DNA from: Brassica napus
Taxonomy: Eukaryota > Streptophyta > Magnoliopsida > Brassicales > Brassicaceae
Assembly: GCF_020379485.1 (NCBI RefSeq)
Contig: NC_063439.1
Location: 25,978,098-26,042,097 of the forward strand
Length of the DNA: 64,000 bases
Direction of reading: 5' to 3'
This document shows positions 23,459-34,795 of this stretch, in pieces (position 1 is the first letter of the stretch; the number at the start of each line of letters is the position of its first letter). Both the position numbers and the translations under genes were made by a program. Under the pieces are notes generated by a model, which did not search any database, was not told the origin of the DNA, and saw only the letters and a list, made by a program, of their open reading frames with translations.

Positions 23459-24331
23459 GGAATCTCCAATGATACACAATAATTTTCTCTATTCAAAGTA
23501 ATTCTATTATAGAGTGAACAATTAAAGCAAATCTAACCATGTAATAGAGTTACTCTATTTTAGAGTGAAATATAAAGAAAATTATCTATATTATTAAAAC
23601 TGAAGTACCTTTTGGTACTGTTTGGAAACATAGATAGTAGATAAAATGAAAGTTGTTTGGAAACAAAGATAGCAGATTAATTTTTTTTTATTTACATATT
23701 TAGTCACTATATTTCTTTCTCATTTACAGATTCTGTCGTTTGGAAACTTGGATAGCAAATTAAATGAGAATTGTTTGGAAACACAGATAGCAGATTCAAT
23801 ATTTTTTTTTATTTACACATTTAGCCATTGTATTTCTTTCTAATTTACAAATCTGTCACTTCACTTAAAATCAAAAATTTTAATTAATTAATTACAATGA
23901 ATTGGTATTTCTTTTTGTTGAAATAAAAACACAAACTGTAATATATAGTATATATTAATCTGCTACAATACAATTTTCAAGAAAACCAAATATCATAAAA
24001 TTAATAATAATTCATAAAAACCTAAAAATTAAATCATTTTTAAATAAATAAAAAAAAATCAATAGGTTAATATATGAATATTACAATTACATCAAATTGC
24101 ATCAAGTTATAAAATTATAAATATAATATTACGTACAAATAAAAAATTATTATCAAACATTTATATTATAATATAATATATTATATTCTAAATATATTTT
24201 ACAAAACATAAAAATATAAATTGATATTTTATAAAATCAATGGTTTATAAATTTACATTGAACGCAAGTTAAATCCAACACCCGCGCAGGAGCGCGGGTC
24301 AAGATCTAGTTGTGTATTATTGGAGATGATC
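23459..24331. mobile_element. MITE split by a Helitron
   Basis: Left terminal sequence ggaatctccaatgatacaca (from 23459) is matched in inverted orientation by tgtgtattattggagatgat ending near 24331. Without the Helitron at 23585-24309 the MITE would be about 150 bp. The right arm begins immediately after the Helitron CTAG end. Confidence 0.6.
23585..24309 (+). mobile_element. Non-autonomous Helitron, copy 2
   Basis: Starts TCTATATTATTAAAAC after an A and ends CAAGATCTAG before a T. A clean hairpin, CCCGCGC-AGGA-GCGCGGG, sits just before the 3' end, the expected Helitron terminator structure. Closely similar throughout to the copy at 1276-2023. No ORF. Confidence 0.88.
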
Positions 24332-24389
24332 TTACTCTTTTGTATTATATTATACTACTATTTATTGTTTACTTTGACACTTAAAAGTT

Positions 24390-24402
24390 GTTGTCAAAAA
24401 AA
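24390..24402 (+). mobile_element. Micro poly(A) insertion E
   Basis: Thirteen bases, gttgtc plus seven A, lie between perfect 13-bp repeats (acacttaaaagtt at 24377-24389 and 24403-24415). Confidence 0.6.
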
Positions 24403-24826
24403 ACACTTAAAAGTTCACGCTTTAAACCACCAACGGAATCCAATAAATTAAATATTAATTATATCATTTTCTTTTTATATTTTAATTTTCTCTGTCTTAT
24501 AAAAAAATATTATTTTAACACTTTTTTTACAATAAATTATTTTAAATTTATACTTACTTTCAACTATATAATAATTACAAAACTGCATTGATCTTATAAA
24601 TAAATTTTATTCATCTCAGATACTATTAGTTAAATAAGATAATTAATAAAACATAAATGCATTTAATCTTTTTTAATTTATGTAATAATAAAAAATGACA
24701 CTCTTTGAAAAATTGGTAGAATAATATATATTTTTTTGTTTCACGAAAAGTGGCATTTTTACAAAAATTAAGAAAATAATTGAAAATCTTTTTGATTTTT
24801 TATTAATTACACATATTTAACCAATA

Positions 24827-25070
24827 CTCCATTCGTTTCAAAATATATGATATTTAAGAAAAAAATTGATGTTTCAGTATCTAAAATGTTTTCATATTTT
24901 TGATAACTTTTAAATTTAATAAAATTATGTAATCAATGATATTTTGTTGTCTATTTTTTTATTAGATAAATTATTTTTAATTTATATTTTAGTGATATAT
25001 TTTATGTGAAAAATAATTTTTAATGGTTGCGCATTAGCCTAAGGCATAATACATTTTGGAACACAGGGAA
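24827..25070. mobile_element. Stowaway-like MITE
   Basis: About 244 bp flanked by TA. The left end, ctccattcgtttcaaaata, and the inverted right end, ttccctgtgttccaaaatg, fit the Tc1/mariner-type Stowaway consensus of plants. No ORF. Confidence 0.7.
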
Positions 25071-26814
25071 TAGTATTAAAATAACAAAATTATTTATAAG
25101 ATCGACGTGTTTTGCAATTATATTAAACTTAATATAAATATAAATTATATTGAAATTGTAAAATAATTTTTTATGAGACAAAAAAATATCAAAATAACAG
25201 TATTTATGAAACAGACAGAATAACTCTTATAACGACATTTCTTTTATAAAAATGTGAAATTGAAATTGACGAAGATAAAACGTAAGCAAAGTTGGTAACA
25301 AATATATGATGTGCTTTAAGGAGAAGAAAGTGTTATCTGTAAAACTTGCATAAGATGTTTTAAGTTGAGATATTTAGCTAACTACACCCAATGGAAGTCT
25401 ATATTTTCTAACTACACATTGATTGATATTAATGGTATGGTGTATGACATTTAAACTATAAGTAGACGATTTTGCCCTTCTAACGCTGCATGGAATAGAA
25501 AAGTGTATCAGCTGAGTATAGTGGCATTCGAGGTCATAACTTTACAGCTGAAGCACTTTTAACCACATGAGTTATATCTATATTTATAGCATTTATTAAA
25601 AAAATAAAAATAAATTGTAGTTTATGGAAAAAAAATAAAAGAGAAAAATAATTAAAAATATGGCTATAACAATATGAAACAAAATTACTAGGACAAACTA
25701 TCTCTCTCTACGACGACTAATCAAACTATCTCTCCACCACGATATTAACAATATGGTTAACTCATTCCCATATAAGGTTTATAGCCTCACCAAGAAATAA
25801 ATGCATCCTACGAATCTCTTTCTATTAGTCTCAAACTAGAAGAACTATAAGCATATGAAAAATAATATATTTGGGGGATCTTCCGGTTTGTCTAACAACG
25901 ACGAACAATATGTAAAGGTTTCAGCTAATGTAATTTGTAAGCACTAAGACATAGTGTTATATATCATCTAACATGCATATATAGGATAAAATATCAAAAG
26001 ATGTCGTATAAACATATATCAACTAACAAAACATGTATCATGTAACAAAATTTTTATCAGATAACAAACAATTTATCAAACAACGCATTAACTCATAAAC
26101 CATGTATGAACTCATTTTTCAGCTACCAAACCAGGTATCAAATTATATAAAAATTGATAAATTATTTATCAGCTATACAAACTATGTATCAGTTAACGAC
26201 AAGTCTATGTAGCATACCAGCCATTTATCAATAATTTTGTATCAAACTATGTATAAGCCAAAATAACAAATCATTTATCAGATAATAAATAATTTATCAA
26301 AAATTATATCAACTCGTAAACCATGTATCAACTAATTTATCAAGTAACAAATAATTTATGAAACAATGTATAAGTCAAAACCATTTACCAAAACAATTAA
26401 CAACATGTATTTTATAACATCTTGCTTACTTCAACAAATTTGTCATCTAAATAAGTTTGTTTGAAAGGTGTTAACTCAACATGTGGATGATTAACACTAA
26501 GAATCTTCTGCATTTCCTTTTTCACATGGCTTTTCGAACGTTGCTAAAAAAGAAATATTACAAGACTTTTTAGAACATAATTTTGAGAAATTTGGTTTAA
26601 ACACAAAGATTGTGTGTTTACTACAAAGATTAGTAATAACGTTGGAGATAGGTAAATTAAAAGTGGGTTTGTGAAAATATGGTGAAATTGTAAAGTGAAC
26701 TGAATGTAAATTTTTATAAATTGGCATATTAATTAGAAATTGAAATTATAAAACATAGAATATAGTTCGTGTAAGTGAGAGGAGAGTAAAGAAAATTTAG
26801 AGAAAAATGACAAG

Positions 26815-26817
<3 letters not shown>
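25071..26817. repeat. AT-rich block with degenerate short repeats
   Basis: From about 26020 to 26410 a degenerate motif (aacaaataatttatcaa / aaccatgtatcaac) recurs many times on the + strand, resembling a decayed tandem array. No gene is seen in the rest; the open frame at 26497-26727 (-) has no recognisable content. Confidence 0.45.

Positions 26818-26872
<55 letters not shown>
26818..26872. repeat. (GA)n microsatellite
   Basis: An uninterrupted GA dinucleotide run of about 27 units. Confidence 0.95.
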
Positions 26873-26874
<2 letters not shown>

Positions 26875-26947
26875 TAAAATTATTTGTTTAACACAATCCT
26901 TACACAACTTTACACACTTATCCACTAGATGAGAACTTAACACACCT

Positions 26948-26969
26948 GATGTTCAAAAAAAAAAAAAAA
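26948..26969 (+). mobile_element. Micro poly(A) insertion F
   Basis: Twenty-two bases, gatgttc plus 15 A, lie between perfect 17-bp direct repeats (gagaacttaacacacct at 26931-26947 and 26970-26986). This is the clearest of the series. Confidence 0.7.
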
Positions 26970-27111
26970 GAGAACTTAACACACCTATATGGTAGGCTGA
27001 CATACTGCACCAGCTAGAGGATAATAACATTTTCGGAATGGAAATGAGTTTAAAAAAGAGGAGGGTAGTTCTCTAATATAGATTGGTCTTAGAGCTATGC
27101 ATATCAATTTT

Positions 27112-27322
27112 TTTTTTTTTTAAAAAGGGCTTTCAATTATAAATAAAAACGTTTACAAGGATAAGGTACGAAACCTTATAGCTAGAAAAAGTTTGCATGA
27201 ATACAAATCATGATAAACATCATCTGAATGCTACGAAACACTCAAATGTTCAGAGAGTGAACCCAAGAGGAGAAATGAGATCAAGCAACTAGCGAGTATT
27301 ACCACGGCCGCGACGGCCATGC
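27112..27322 (-). mobile_element. 5'-truncated copy of the ORF1-type LINE
   Basis: Flanked by perfect 12-bp target duplications (catatcaatttt at 27100-27111 and 27323-27334) with a T run on the left, which is the poly(A) tail on the - strand. Read on the - strand, 27322-27289 encodes the last residues of an Arg-Gly-rich protein end followed by a stop. About 160 nt of 3'UTR follows, similar to that of the element at 6144-8510 (shared ggttttcaatt-like end and gataagg...cctta block). It therefore belongs to the same family. Confidence 0.75.
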
Positions 27323-27334
27323 CATATCAATTTT

Positions 27335-28148
27335 CTCTTTTAAGTTTTTGCCGACAATGCTTTTTCTTTTTTTCGTAACCCCATAAAGTTGCAACGTAGA
27401 CAAGATAGTCCATAAATTTTCAATTGTCATTTTTTTTTAAGTTTCAAGTTTACGCATATATGTAAACGATGTCGAATAATTTTTATTCCTTTTTCCGTAA
27501 TTTCATCTTTATATTGTATAAGTAACAACAAAGCTCGAGTTATAGGCTGGTAGTACTAAGGGTGTCCCTTGTACGGCTGGCCGGATGGATAGGGTATCTC
27601 AAAAAAAACTCACATTATGTTATCATTTCTTAATGTTTACAAACGACAACAATCAGTGGCTTTTGCTTTAATAATTTCAATGTTGCATTGTACTGTATCA
27701 TTTAAACAACTACATAGAATTAAACTGATAACAAAGAAAAAAACCGTGTTATCATTTTCTTAGTTTTCACATTTATGCATAATTGTACACGATGTCGATG
27801 GCAATGTCGAATAGTCAGTGTTTCTTTCTCAGTGATTTCAGTTAATGTACGTAGAATTAGATATGTGTGTAAAGTGTACAATAAAAAAAAATTAAAGTTT
27901 ACAATACATTTCCTTGGCATTTTTAATTTAACAAACTAGATGCTCTTGACAGATGGTAGATCGTAATTTGTCAATAAATAAACCATATTTTGTATCTGTT
28001 GCAAGAATGCACGTGTCCTTTTGTACAAGTAAAAACGTGTTATACTGTGAGCCTGTGAGGTGCCTTTATACGTCCAAATAGATAGGGTTCCACGTAGGTA
28101 ACTTCGATATCACATAAGAATGTGTGGCGTTGGTCAAAACTCAAAACT
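27335..28148. other. Intergenic, nothing recognised
   Basis: AT-rich DNA with scattered A and T runs. No gene or element with two supported ends. Confidence 0.4.
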
Positions 28149-28165
28149 AAGACCATACTAACTTT

Positions 28166-28181
28166 TTTTTTTTGGTGTAAA
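28166..28181 (-). mobile_element. Micro poly(A) insertion G
   Basis: Sixteen bases, on the - strand tttacacc plus eight A, lie between perfect 17-bp repeats (aagaccatactaacttt at 28149-28165 and 28182-28198). Confidence 0.62.
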
Positions 28182-28226
28182 AAGACCATACTAACTTTGT
28201 ATCTTGGATTTTGTGAAATTAAAATC

Positions 28227-28243
28227 TTTTTTTTTTTGTAGCA
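28227..28243 (-). mobile_element. Micro poly(A) insertion H
   Basis: Seventeen bases, on the - strand tgctac plus 11 A, lie between perfect 13-bp repeats (tgaaattaaaatc at 28214-28226 and 28244-28256). Only 15 bp separate it from the duplication of insertion G. Confidence 0.62.
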
Positions 28244-29201
28244 TGAAATTAAAATCATTTAAATATCGAAATTTGAGTGAAACGTGTTGGTGCATGGAGA
28301 GAAATGGTTAGGCTATGATGGGGTTTTACAATAGAGCCTACAAATTTAAGTGGTGGTTTAGCTCTCTTTTGGAAAAGCAGTATTAAGATAGATATGAAGT
28401 ACTCGGATAAAAATATTCTAGATTTTCATATTTAGCAGTATCAAGATAGATATGAATTACTCGGATAAAAATATTTTTCATGCATGATAATGTTACATAC
28501 ACGTAGTTTCCTAACTTGAGAAAAGCAAAACGGAACTGTAAACTCTTTATTTATATATCATCAACTAATGACATAAATAATGATATGGTATTATGGTGTA
28601 ATTATAAAATAAGCCAAGAAAATCTGTGTTAGGTGGGCGCAATAATCGGTGTAGAAAGAAAGGGTCCAAATGCAGACGTTGTATTATATTGCAAATAGTG
28701 GACTAATATGATTTATTATACAATTAGTCATATTAATTCAACAATTTTTAGGGATAATGGGCTACAAAACGTTTAATAGTATATTATAATTTGTTGAAAT
28801 GACACGTTATTGGGGGTTGAATTTACATAAACTTGACTGATTTAGAAAGATGTCGAATTATTAAATAATAAAGAGTTTTGTGTATTTGAATTTTCAATTT
28901 TGACAATTTCAAGACATGGGCATGCAGAAAAATTCAAGGTGGGGGCGATTGCCACAGTAAAATGTAATTGGTCAGTCTATGTTTAAAGAGAATTTGCACT
29001 CTATACCCAAACATTATATCATATTTAGGTGTATATCATGTTTAAAAGGCTAAACTTTTTGGCCTTAATAAAGATAAAATCCTGCCCCCGTTGATTCGGC
29101 TTGTGCTCAAATCCATTGCAAGTCTATATGGGTTTTAGTATTCATCGTCAGCAAAGTTATAAACATCGTTACAGTTAAATTACTTTTCTTAAAACATAAT
29201 T

Positions 29202-29212
29202 TTTTTGTCAAC
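29202..29212 (-). mobile_element. Micro poly(A) insertion I
   Basis: Eleven bases, on the - strand gttgac plus five A, lie between perfect 16-bp repeats (ttcttaaaacataatt at 29186-29201 and 29213-29228). Confidence 0.55.
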
Positions 29213-30083
29213 TTCTTAAAACATAATTAATTTGTACTTTTCACTTTTCGGTTAGTTATTTCTATTTATGTGCTTCTACAGAACATCAACATGCCTTTAT
29301 TGAACCAAACATTAGAAAGTCCGTTATTCATCATAACTATCTAGAGAATTTTATAGCTTGTCCTCTCTTGTAGATTTACGATTTTTTCATACGAATACAA
29401 TTCTGAGAATTTCTGTTTGTTCCGAAAAAGAAGTTCTCTGAGGTTACAGACTATTTGGCTTTAAATACACTGAACAGAAAAGGTTTAACTCTAAACTGTA
29501 ATTTTATGATGACACTATTTAAATGTGTATTACCTTCAAATTTTCCCTAGGTTTTTAGAAATAGAAACTCACAAATCGTATAATACTTTCACAAGTGTTC
29601 AAAATTATTTCAAGCATTATCGAATTGAAGTGTTCTCTGTAATTTATTAGACCATTTCCATCAGTAAGTTTTGAATGGGTATTTGACTTATTAATAAAAA
29701 GGTAAAAAATAATGTTAAAGTAGAAAAGACAAACATGAGAGTTTTCAAAGAACAAACTCCTGAAAAATTATAAGTATGTATTTTAATTAAATATTTTTTA
29801 GAAAATAAAACTAGATTATTTTGAGAATATTAATATTTTATCATTAAGAATTTCAAATAGGCTTCTCCGCTGTTGAAAATGCTATTCATCTGATGTTGAA
29901 AATGCTATTCATCTGATGATACGTCAAACTTTGTATCTACTTTTGGAAAATAGTTCAGCATATTTGTTTTGAAGCCTAATAAATGTGTGAAAATGATCAC
30001 CCTATACACAACATTACGAATTTTCTTTCTTACTATTAGTGACCAAGTTGAATTATTTCTATATCTAAACTATTACAAGATAT

Positions 30084-30104
30084 TTTACCAAAAAAAAAAA
30101 AAAA
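30084..30104 (+). mobile_element. Micro poly(A) insertion J
   Basis: Twenty-one bases, tttacc plus about 15 A, lie between perfect 16-bp repeats (aactattacaagatat at 30068-30083 and 30105-30120). Confidence 0.62.
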
Positions 30105-30512
30105 AACTATTACAAGATATGATCAATCACATATCACACATGTACGTCGTCAATGTCATAACTCATATGGCGAGGAGTTGTCTTCGAGTCGGATACCTTT
30201 TATTGGCCGCTTATGAACATAACGCACCAAGACCCCCTCTCTGGTCAATTAGAGACTTAAACAGCCATTAGTTTCTTAATAGCATCTAGAAGGCTTCTTC
30301 TGCATCCTTTAAAGGTGACTATGAAAAAGACTACTCACTCCAATATCTCTATTTTTATCTGAATAACTCGGGCTGGTATCAAATTTTTATTATTTAAAAA
30401 GTAATAAGCTTTGCTTGTTAAATTCGTTTCATGTTATTTGACGTACGTGTGGGGCAGTCCACACGCGCTTTGGTTACCATTTCTGAACACTTGTCACTGT
30501 TTATTACATGTC

Positions 30513-30520
30513 TATATAAG
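30513..30520 (+). promoter_or_regulatory. Putative TATA box of third PHO1-like gene
   Basis: TATATAAG lies 87 bp before the start codon, followed by a CA-rich leader (acacacacaaacaacaac). Spacing is typical for a plant core promoter. Confidence 0.5.
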
Positions 30521-30599
30521 TTATCCTCTTGTCTTCTTCAGACACACACACAAACAACAACAGAGAAACCAAAAGATTATATATTTCAGGCAAGAAAGA

Positions 30600-33500
30600 A
30601 TGAAGTTTGGGAAAGAATTCACGTCGCAGATGGTTCCGGAATGGCATGAAGCTTACATGAATTACGATTATCTAAAAACCCTTTTAAAAGATATCATCAG
30701 ATTCAAACGCAAAAACAATCCTCATCACCACGTTCACGGCCATCATCATCTTCGCCGGACGTTAACTCTCTACCGATCATTCAGCGGTTTACTCGCAAAG
30801 TCCGGAAGAAGGAGACATCACCACGGTGGTGGACAGATCGGCCACCTTTCAGATTCCGACGACGACATTGAGGAAGGACTGAGATCAGCGCCGATTCTGG
30901 TGCATTCGGCTAATCATGGATACGAGACGACGTTCCTCATGGCGGCCGAGGAAGGAGGAGAGTACGAGACTTTGTTTTTCCGGAGGTTAGACGACGAGTT
31001 CAACAAAGTTGACAGATTCTATAAAGAGAAAGTCGAAGAAGTGATGAAAGAAGCTGTGATGCTCAACAAGCAGATGGACGCTCTTATCGCGTTTCGTGTG
31101 AAAGTGGAGCATCCTGATGGGTGGCCATGGGAGGAACGGACGGTGGAGATGACTCAGTTAGCTTCTGACGTCGCTAGTTCCGCGGCGGCCGTCACAGCTT
31201 CTACTCCCGCCAGAGCTAGATCCGGTAAGTAACCTATAACTCAAATGAGTCGGTGTGACTAATGTACATTCTATCCGGTTTGATTCCGGTTTCATCAGAC
31301 TGATACAGTGATAACGTACCGAGTCGCCGGCATCAATCGTCCGTACTAAATGGTCAAAAGTGAAATTGAATTTTGCTTTCTGTTGCAGCGACTAGTGACA
31401 GCTGTTAATGTAGTGATTGGTTCCAATATTAATCGATATAATTAGGAGGGGCCCAAATCAAATATAGGGGTTTTTGGAATTTTTGTCATCCAATATGTTT
31501 TGTGAGAATAATAAATTATCCTATTCAATTTGATCCATAGATATCCAAATATTCGATCTAGATATCCGAAAATTTTTATATTTTAACCGGATATCTAATT
31601 CGATACGTAAAAATAAAATTAAAAAAACATTCAAAATAATATAATTTATAATATTTTATATATTTTAAAAAAATTATTACTTTTCAAACTTTTATAACTA
31701 AAATAACCAAATTGTAAATAAAATATTTAAATCTTACATAAATATAATAATAATTATATGTTTATATAAATAATTCTTTATATATAACGGATCGGATTGG
31801 AAATCTGTTCATAAAAATATTTGTATTTGTGATTTGATTTGTTAATTACAAATATTACAAATTAGTATTTGATTTGCTTTTTAGAGTTTCCTGTTCAAGT
31901 CAAAACGAACATCGAATCGAATTCAAATTTACGTATATTTTTCCCATCCCTACTTATAATATTTCAGTGAATTACTTTTTGGTTCGAATTCATGATTAAT
32001 TTCTGTTTATCGAACCAATATTTACCGAGTCATAATATTGAAATTTGATTATTTGAAGTTCGAGCTCATCAAGCTCACATGGCGGCCATACAAGAAGGAG
32101 GATCGAGCAAAGCTGGCAAATCCGACGAAGATGGCGATGATGAAATTGTAGAGAAAGAAGAAGTTAACGTAGTTTCTGACGTTGGAACCAGTGAAATAAG
32201 TAGATTCAGAGCTGCGAGGCCATCTCATATCGAGGTTTTGGACCGTGTCAAGATCAACCACACGAATGAAACGCCACGGTCCACCATTAAAGGAGTTCTA
32301 CAGGTCGGTAACACAGAGCTTAAGTTTAGCAGAGAGAATCTGAAGAGAGTCGAGGAGAAGCTCAGACGCGCCTTTGTCGAGTTCTACCAGAAGCTTCGGC
32401 TACTCAAAAGCTATAGCTTCTTGAATGTGTTGGCGTTTTCAAAGATTATGAAGAAGTATGATAAGGTAAGATTTGGTTTTAAGAAATTGAGATTTTGACT
32501 AGGGTTTTGTGTTGTGCATGGCTGAATTTTTTTACGTGTGAATCCCTCTTTTAACAGATAACTACAAGGAATGCTACAAAGTCTTACATGAAAATGGTTG
32601 ATAACTCTTACTTTGGAAGCTCTGATGAGGTAAATTAAGATCTTCTCTTTTTCGATTCGGTTGATCGGTCATTCAATTATGTCTCTTCTTAAAACTCTTG
32701 ATCCTCCATTGTCTCAGGTAAATAAACTCATGGAGCGTGTTGAAGCTACGTTCATAAAACATTTTACTAATGGTAACAGAACAAAAGGAATGAACATTTT
32801 AAGACCCAAAGCTAAAAGAGAGAGACATCGAGTTACGTTCTCCACAGGTTTCATGGCTGGTTGTGTGTTTTCTTTAATAGTGGCTTTATTCGCCATTATA
32901 CGCACCCGAAACGTTTTGCAGAAGGAAGGCCAAAATCAATACATGAACACTATGTTCCCTCTTTACAGGTAAACCTTTATTCCTACTTATTTATATCTGA
33001 GCATTTGAACAACGTGGAATCTATTTGTTTAAATGCACTTTGTCTTCTTTGTTGCAGCTTTTTTGGCTTCATTGTGCTGCACATACTCATGTATGCTGGA
33101 AATATTTACTATTGGAGGCGGTATCGAGTGAATTATTCTTTCATATTTGGGTTTAAGCAAGGAAGGGAACTTGGCTATAGACAAGTTCTACTTGTGGGCT
33201 TCAGCATTGGAGTTTTAGCCCTTCTTTGTGTTATTGCCAATCTTGACATGGAGGTTGACCCCAAGACTAATGAGTACAAAAAATGGACCGAACTTCTTCC
33301 TCTTTTCCTGCTCATTGTAAGTCTCTAAATCCAAAATCAGTGCGAAACTAAGCTATATGACAATACTAATTAATAGGCATAACTTTGTTGTGATGTAGGT
33401 TTTGTTTATTGTTCTTGTTTTACCATTCAACATCTTCTACCGCTCGAGTCGCTTATTCTTCCTCACATGCCTCTTTCACTGCGTTGCTGCTCCTCTTTAC

Positions 33501-34795
33501 AAGGTAGAACAAAAACTTTGATCATGCAAAAGTAATATTTTCTTTGTTTTCAAAATTTTCTTTTAGAAGTTTCACACATACTAAAAACTATATGATTATA
33601 AATATATGATCGTTTATGATTAGTTATTTTCTAAACTTTTATCAATATAAATTCAATAGCAACAATTTGTTTTCCTAATTTTACTATTTACCATTAGTAC
33701 TTAATAAAAAATTCATTGAAAATGTAAAAATGTATTTTTTGAAACAATATTTTTTAAAAACATAAATCAATTTGAAACTGTCAAGTGTCTTAAATCTTGA
33801 TTATTGTTGGCCTTTCTCGTGCAGGTTACTTTACCTGATTTTTTGGTGGGAGATCAGTTAACAAGCCAGGTCCAAGCTATTCGAAGCGTCCAGTTTTACA
33901 TATGTCACTACGGTTGGGGAGATTACAAACATAGAATGAACACTTGCTCAGACTCAGATGTCTACAATGCTTTCTTATTCATTGTTGCTGCCATCCCATA
34001 TGGTTGGCGTCTCCTTCAGGTACAATGTCACGAAATATAACCGTTTACTTCTTTTATTCAAATAATATCTTCTTAAACCCAATACATTTGTGCAGTGCTT
34101 GAGGAGGTTCTTTGAAGAGAAAAACGCAGAGCAAGGATACAATGGACTCAAGTACTTCTTGACTATAGTGGCTGTCTGCATCAGGACGGCTTACAGTGTT
34201 GTGGATGAAGATCATAAATTTATCTGGAGAATGTTAGCTGTGATCTTCTCAGCTATTGCTGCCATTTTCTGTACGTACTGGGACTTGGTTTTAGACTGGG
34301 GTCTTCTAAACAGGACTTCTAAGAACCGTTGGCTCCGGGATAAACTCCTTGTCCCACAAAAGAAAGTATACTTCGTCGCAATGGTGAGCAACTCATATGC
34401 CTCCATCATTTTTGAATCATAGAGCTAAACTGATTCTTAACTCTAATTCTTTTTTTTTTGCAGATCTTGAACGTTTTGTTCAGGTTCGCGTGGCTACAGA
34501 CCGTGTTGGATTTCAACTTCTCATTTATGCACAGGCAGACGATGATTACTGTTGTAGCAAGTCTAGAGATTATCCGCCGTGGGATATGGAATTTCTTCAG
34601 GTAACAACACACGTTTGTTGTGTGTCATGCTTTATTTATCGTCACATAACATATAGTATAACCTTCTTGGGTTGGTTTTGGTTTCATTCAAAAAGGTTGG
34701 AGAATGAGCATGTGAACAATGTGGGGAAGTACAGAGCATTCAAGACGGTTCCATTACCGTTCAACTACGATGAGGATGACGACAAGGACAGCTAG
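30600..34795 (+). CDS. PHO1-H5: PHO1-like phosphate exporter, SPX-EXS (gene 3)
   Basis: Predicted 812-residue SPX-EXS protein. Exons: 30600-31224, 32059-32465, 32558-32629, 32718-32968, 33058-33316, 33399-33503, 33825-34019, 34096-34383, 34464-34600, 34696-34795 (2439 nt). SPX starts [16 protein letters not shown] His-rich loop follows around residues 40-60 and again near 80. KKYDK closes the SPX, membrane segments follow, the EXS domain is near the C-terminus and the tail is acidic. Compared with genes 1 and 2, three introns are absent in the 5' half (inside the acidic EEG segment, at the SY-R/S junction, and at FSTG), while all downstream introns match. The symbol rests on position next to FUT1, where Arabidopsis has At2g03240, and is from memory. 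It is more diverged from genes 1 and 2 than they are from each other. Intron 1 (834 bp) carries repeat DNA. Confidence 0.9.
31480..31965. repeat. AT-rich repeat insert in intron 1 of gene 3
   Basis: The segment has repeated gatatcc/ggatatc motifs and ends near cccatcccta, a style common in short Brassicaceae MITE-like repeats. I could not define target duplications. Confidence 0.35.

Larger units (their letters stand above)
28257..30512. other. Intergenic upstream of the third PHO1 gene
   Basis: No gene found. A 38-bp direct repeat (agcagtat-aagatagatatgaa-tactcgg) occurs at 28376-28413 and 28435-28472. A 24-bp tandem duplication (gatgttgaaaatgctattca) lies at about 29870-29918. Two micro-insertions are listed separately. 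The open frame at 29969-30271 is not recognised. Confidence 0.45.

Noticed and set aside
25980..26410. Spaced repeats that might suggest a CRISPR-like array
   Set aside because: The units are degenerate with no constant spacing, and the sequence is a plant nuclear genome.
27861..27905. taaagt-tacaata repeat around an A run
   Set aside because: One mismatch in a short AT-rich repeat and no distinct pre-A bases; not separable from chance.
29969..30271. 100-codon open frame upstream of PHO1 gene 3
   Set aside because: The second half looks protein-like (RVGYLLLAAYEH) but the first half is AT-rich noise with an A run, and the frame overlaps micro-insertion J. No family recognised.
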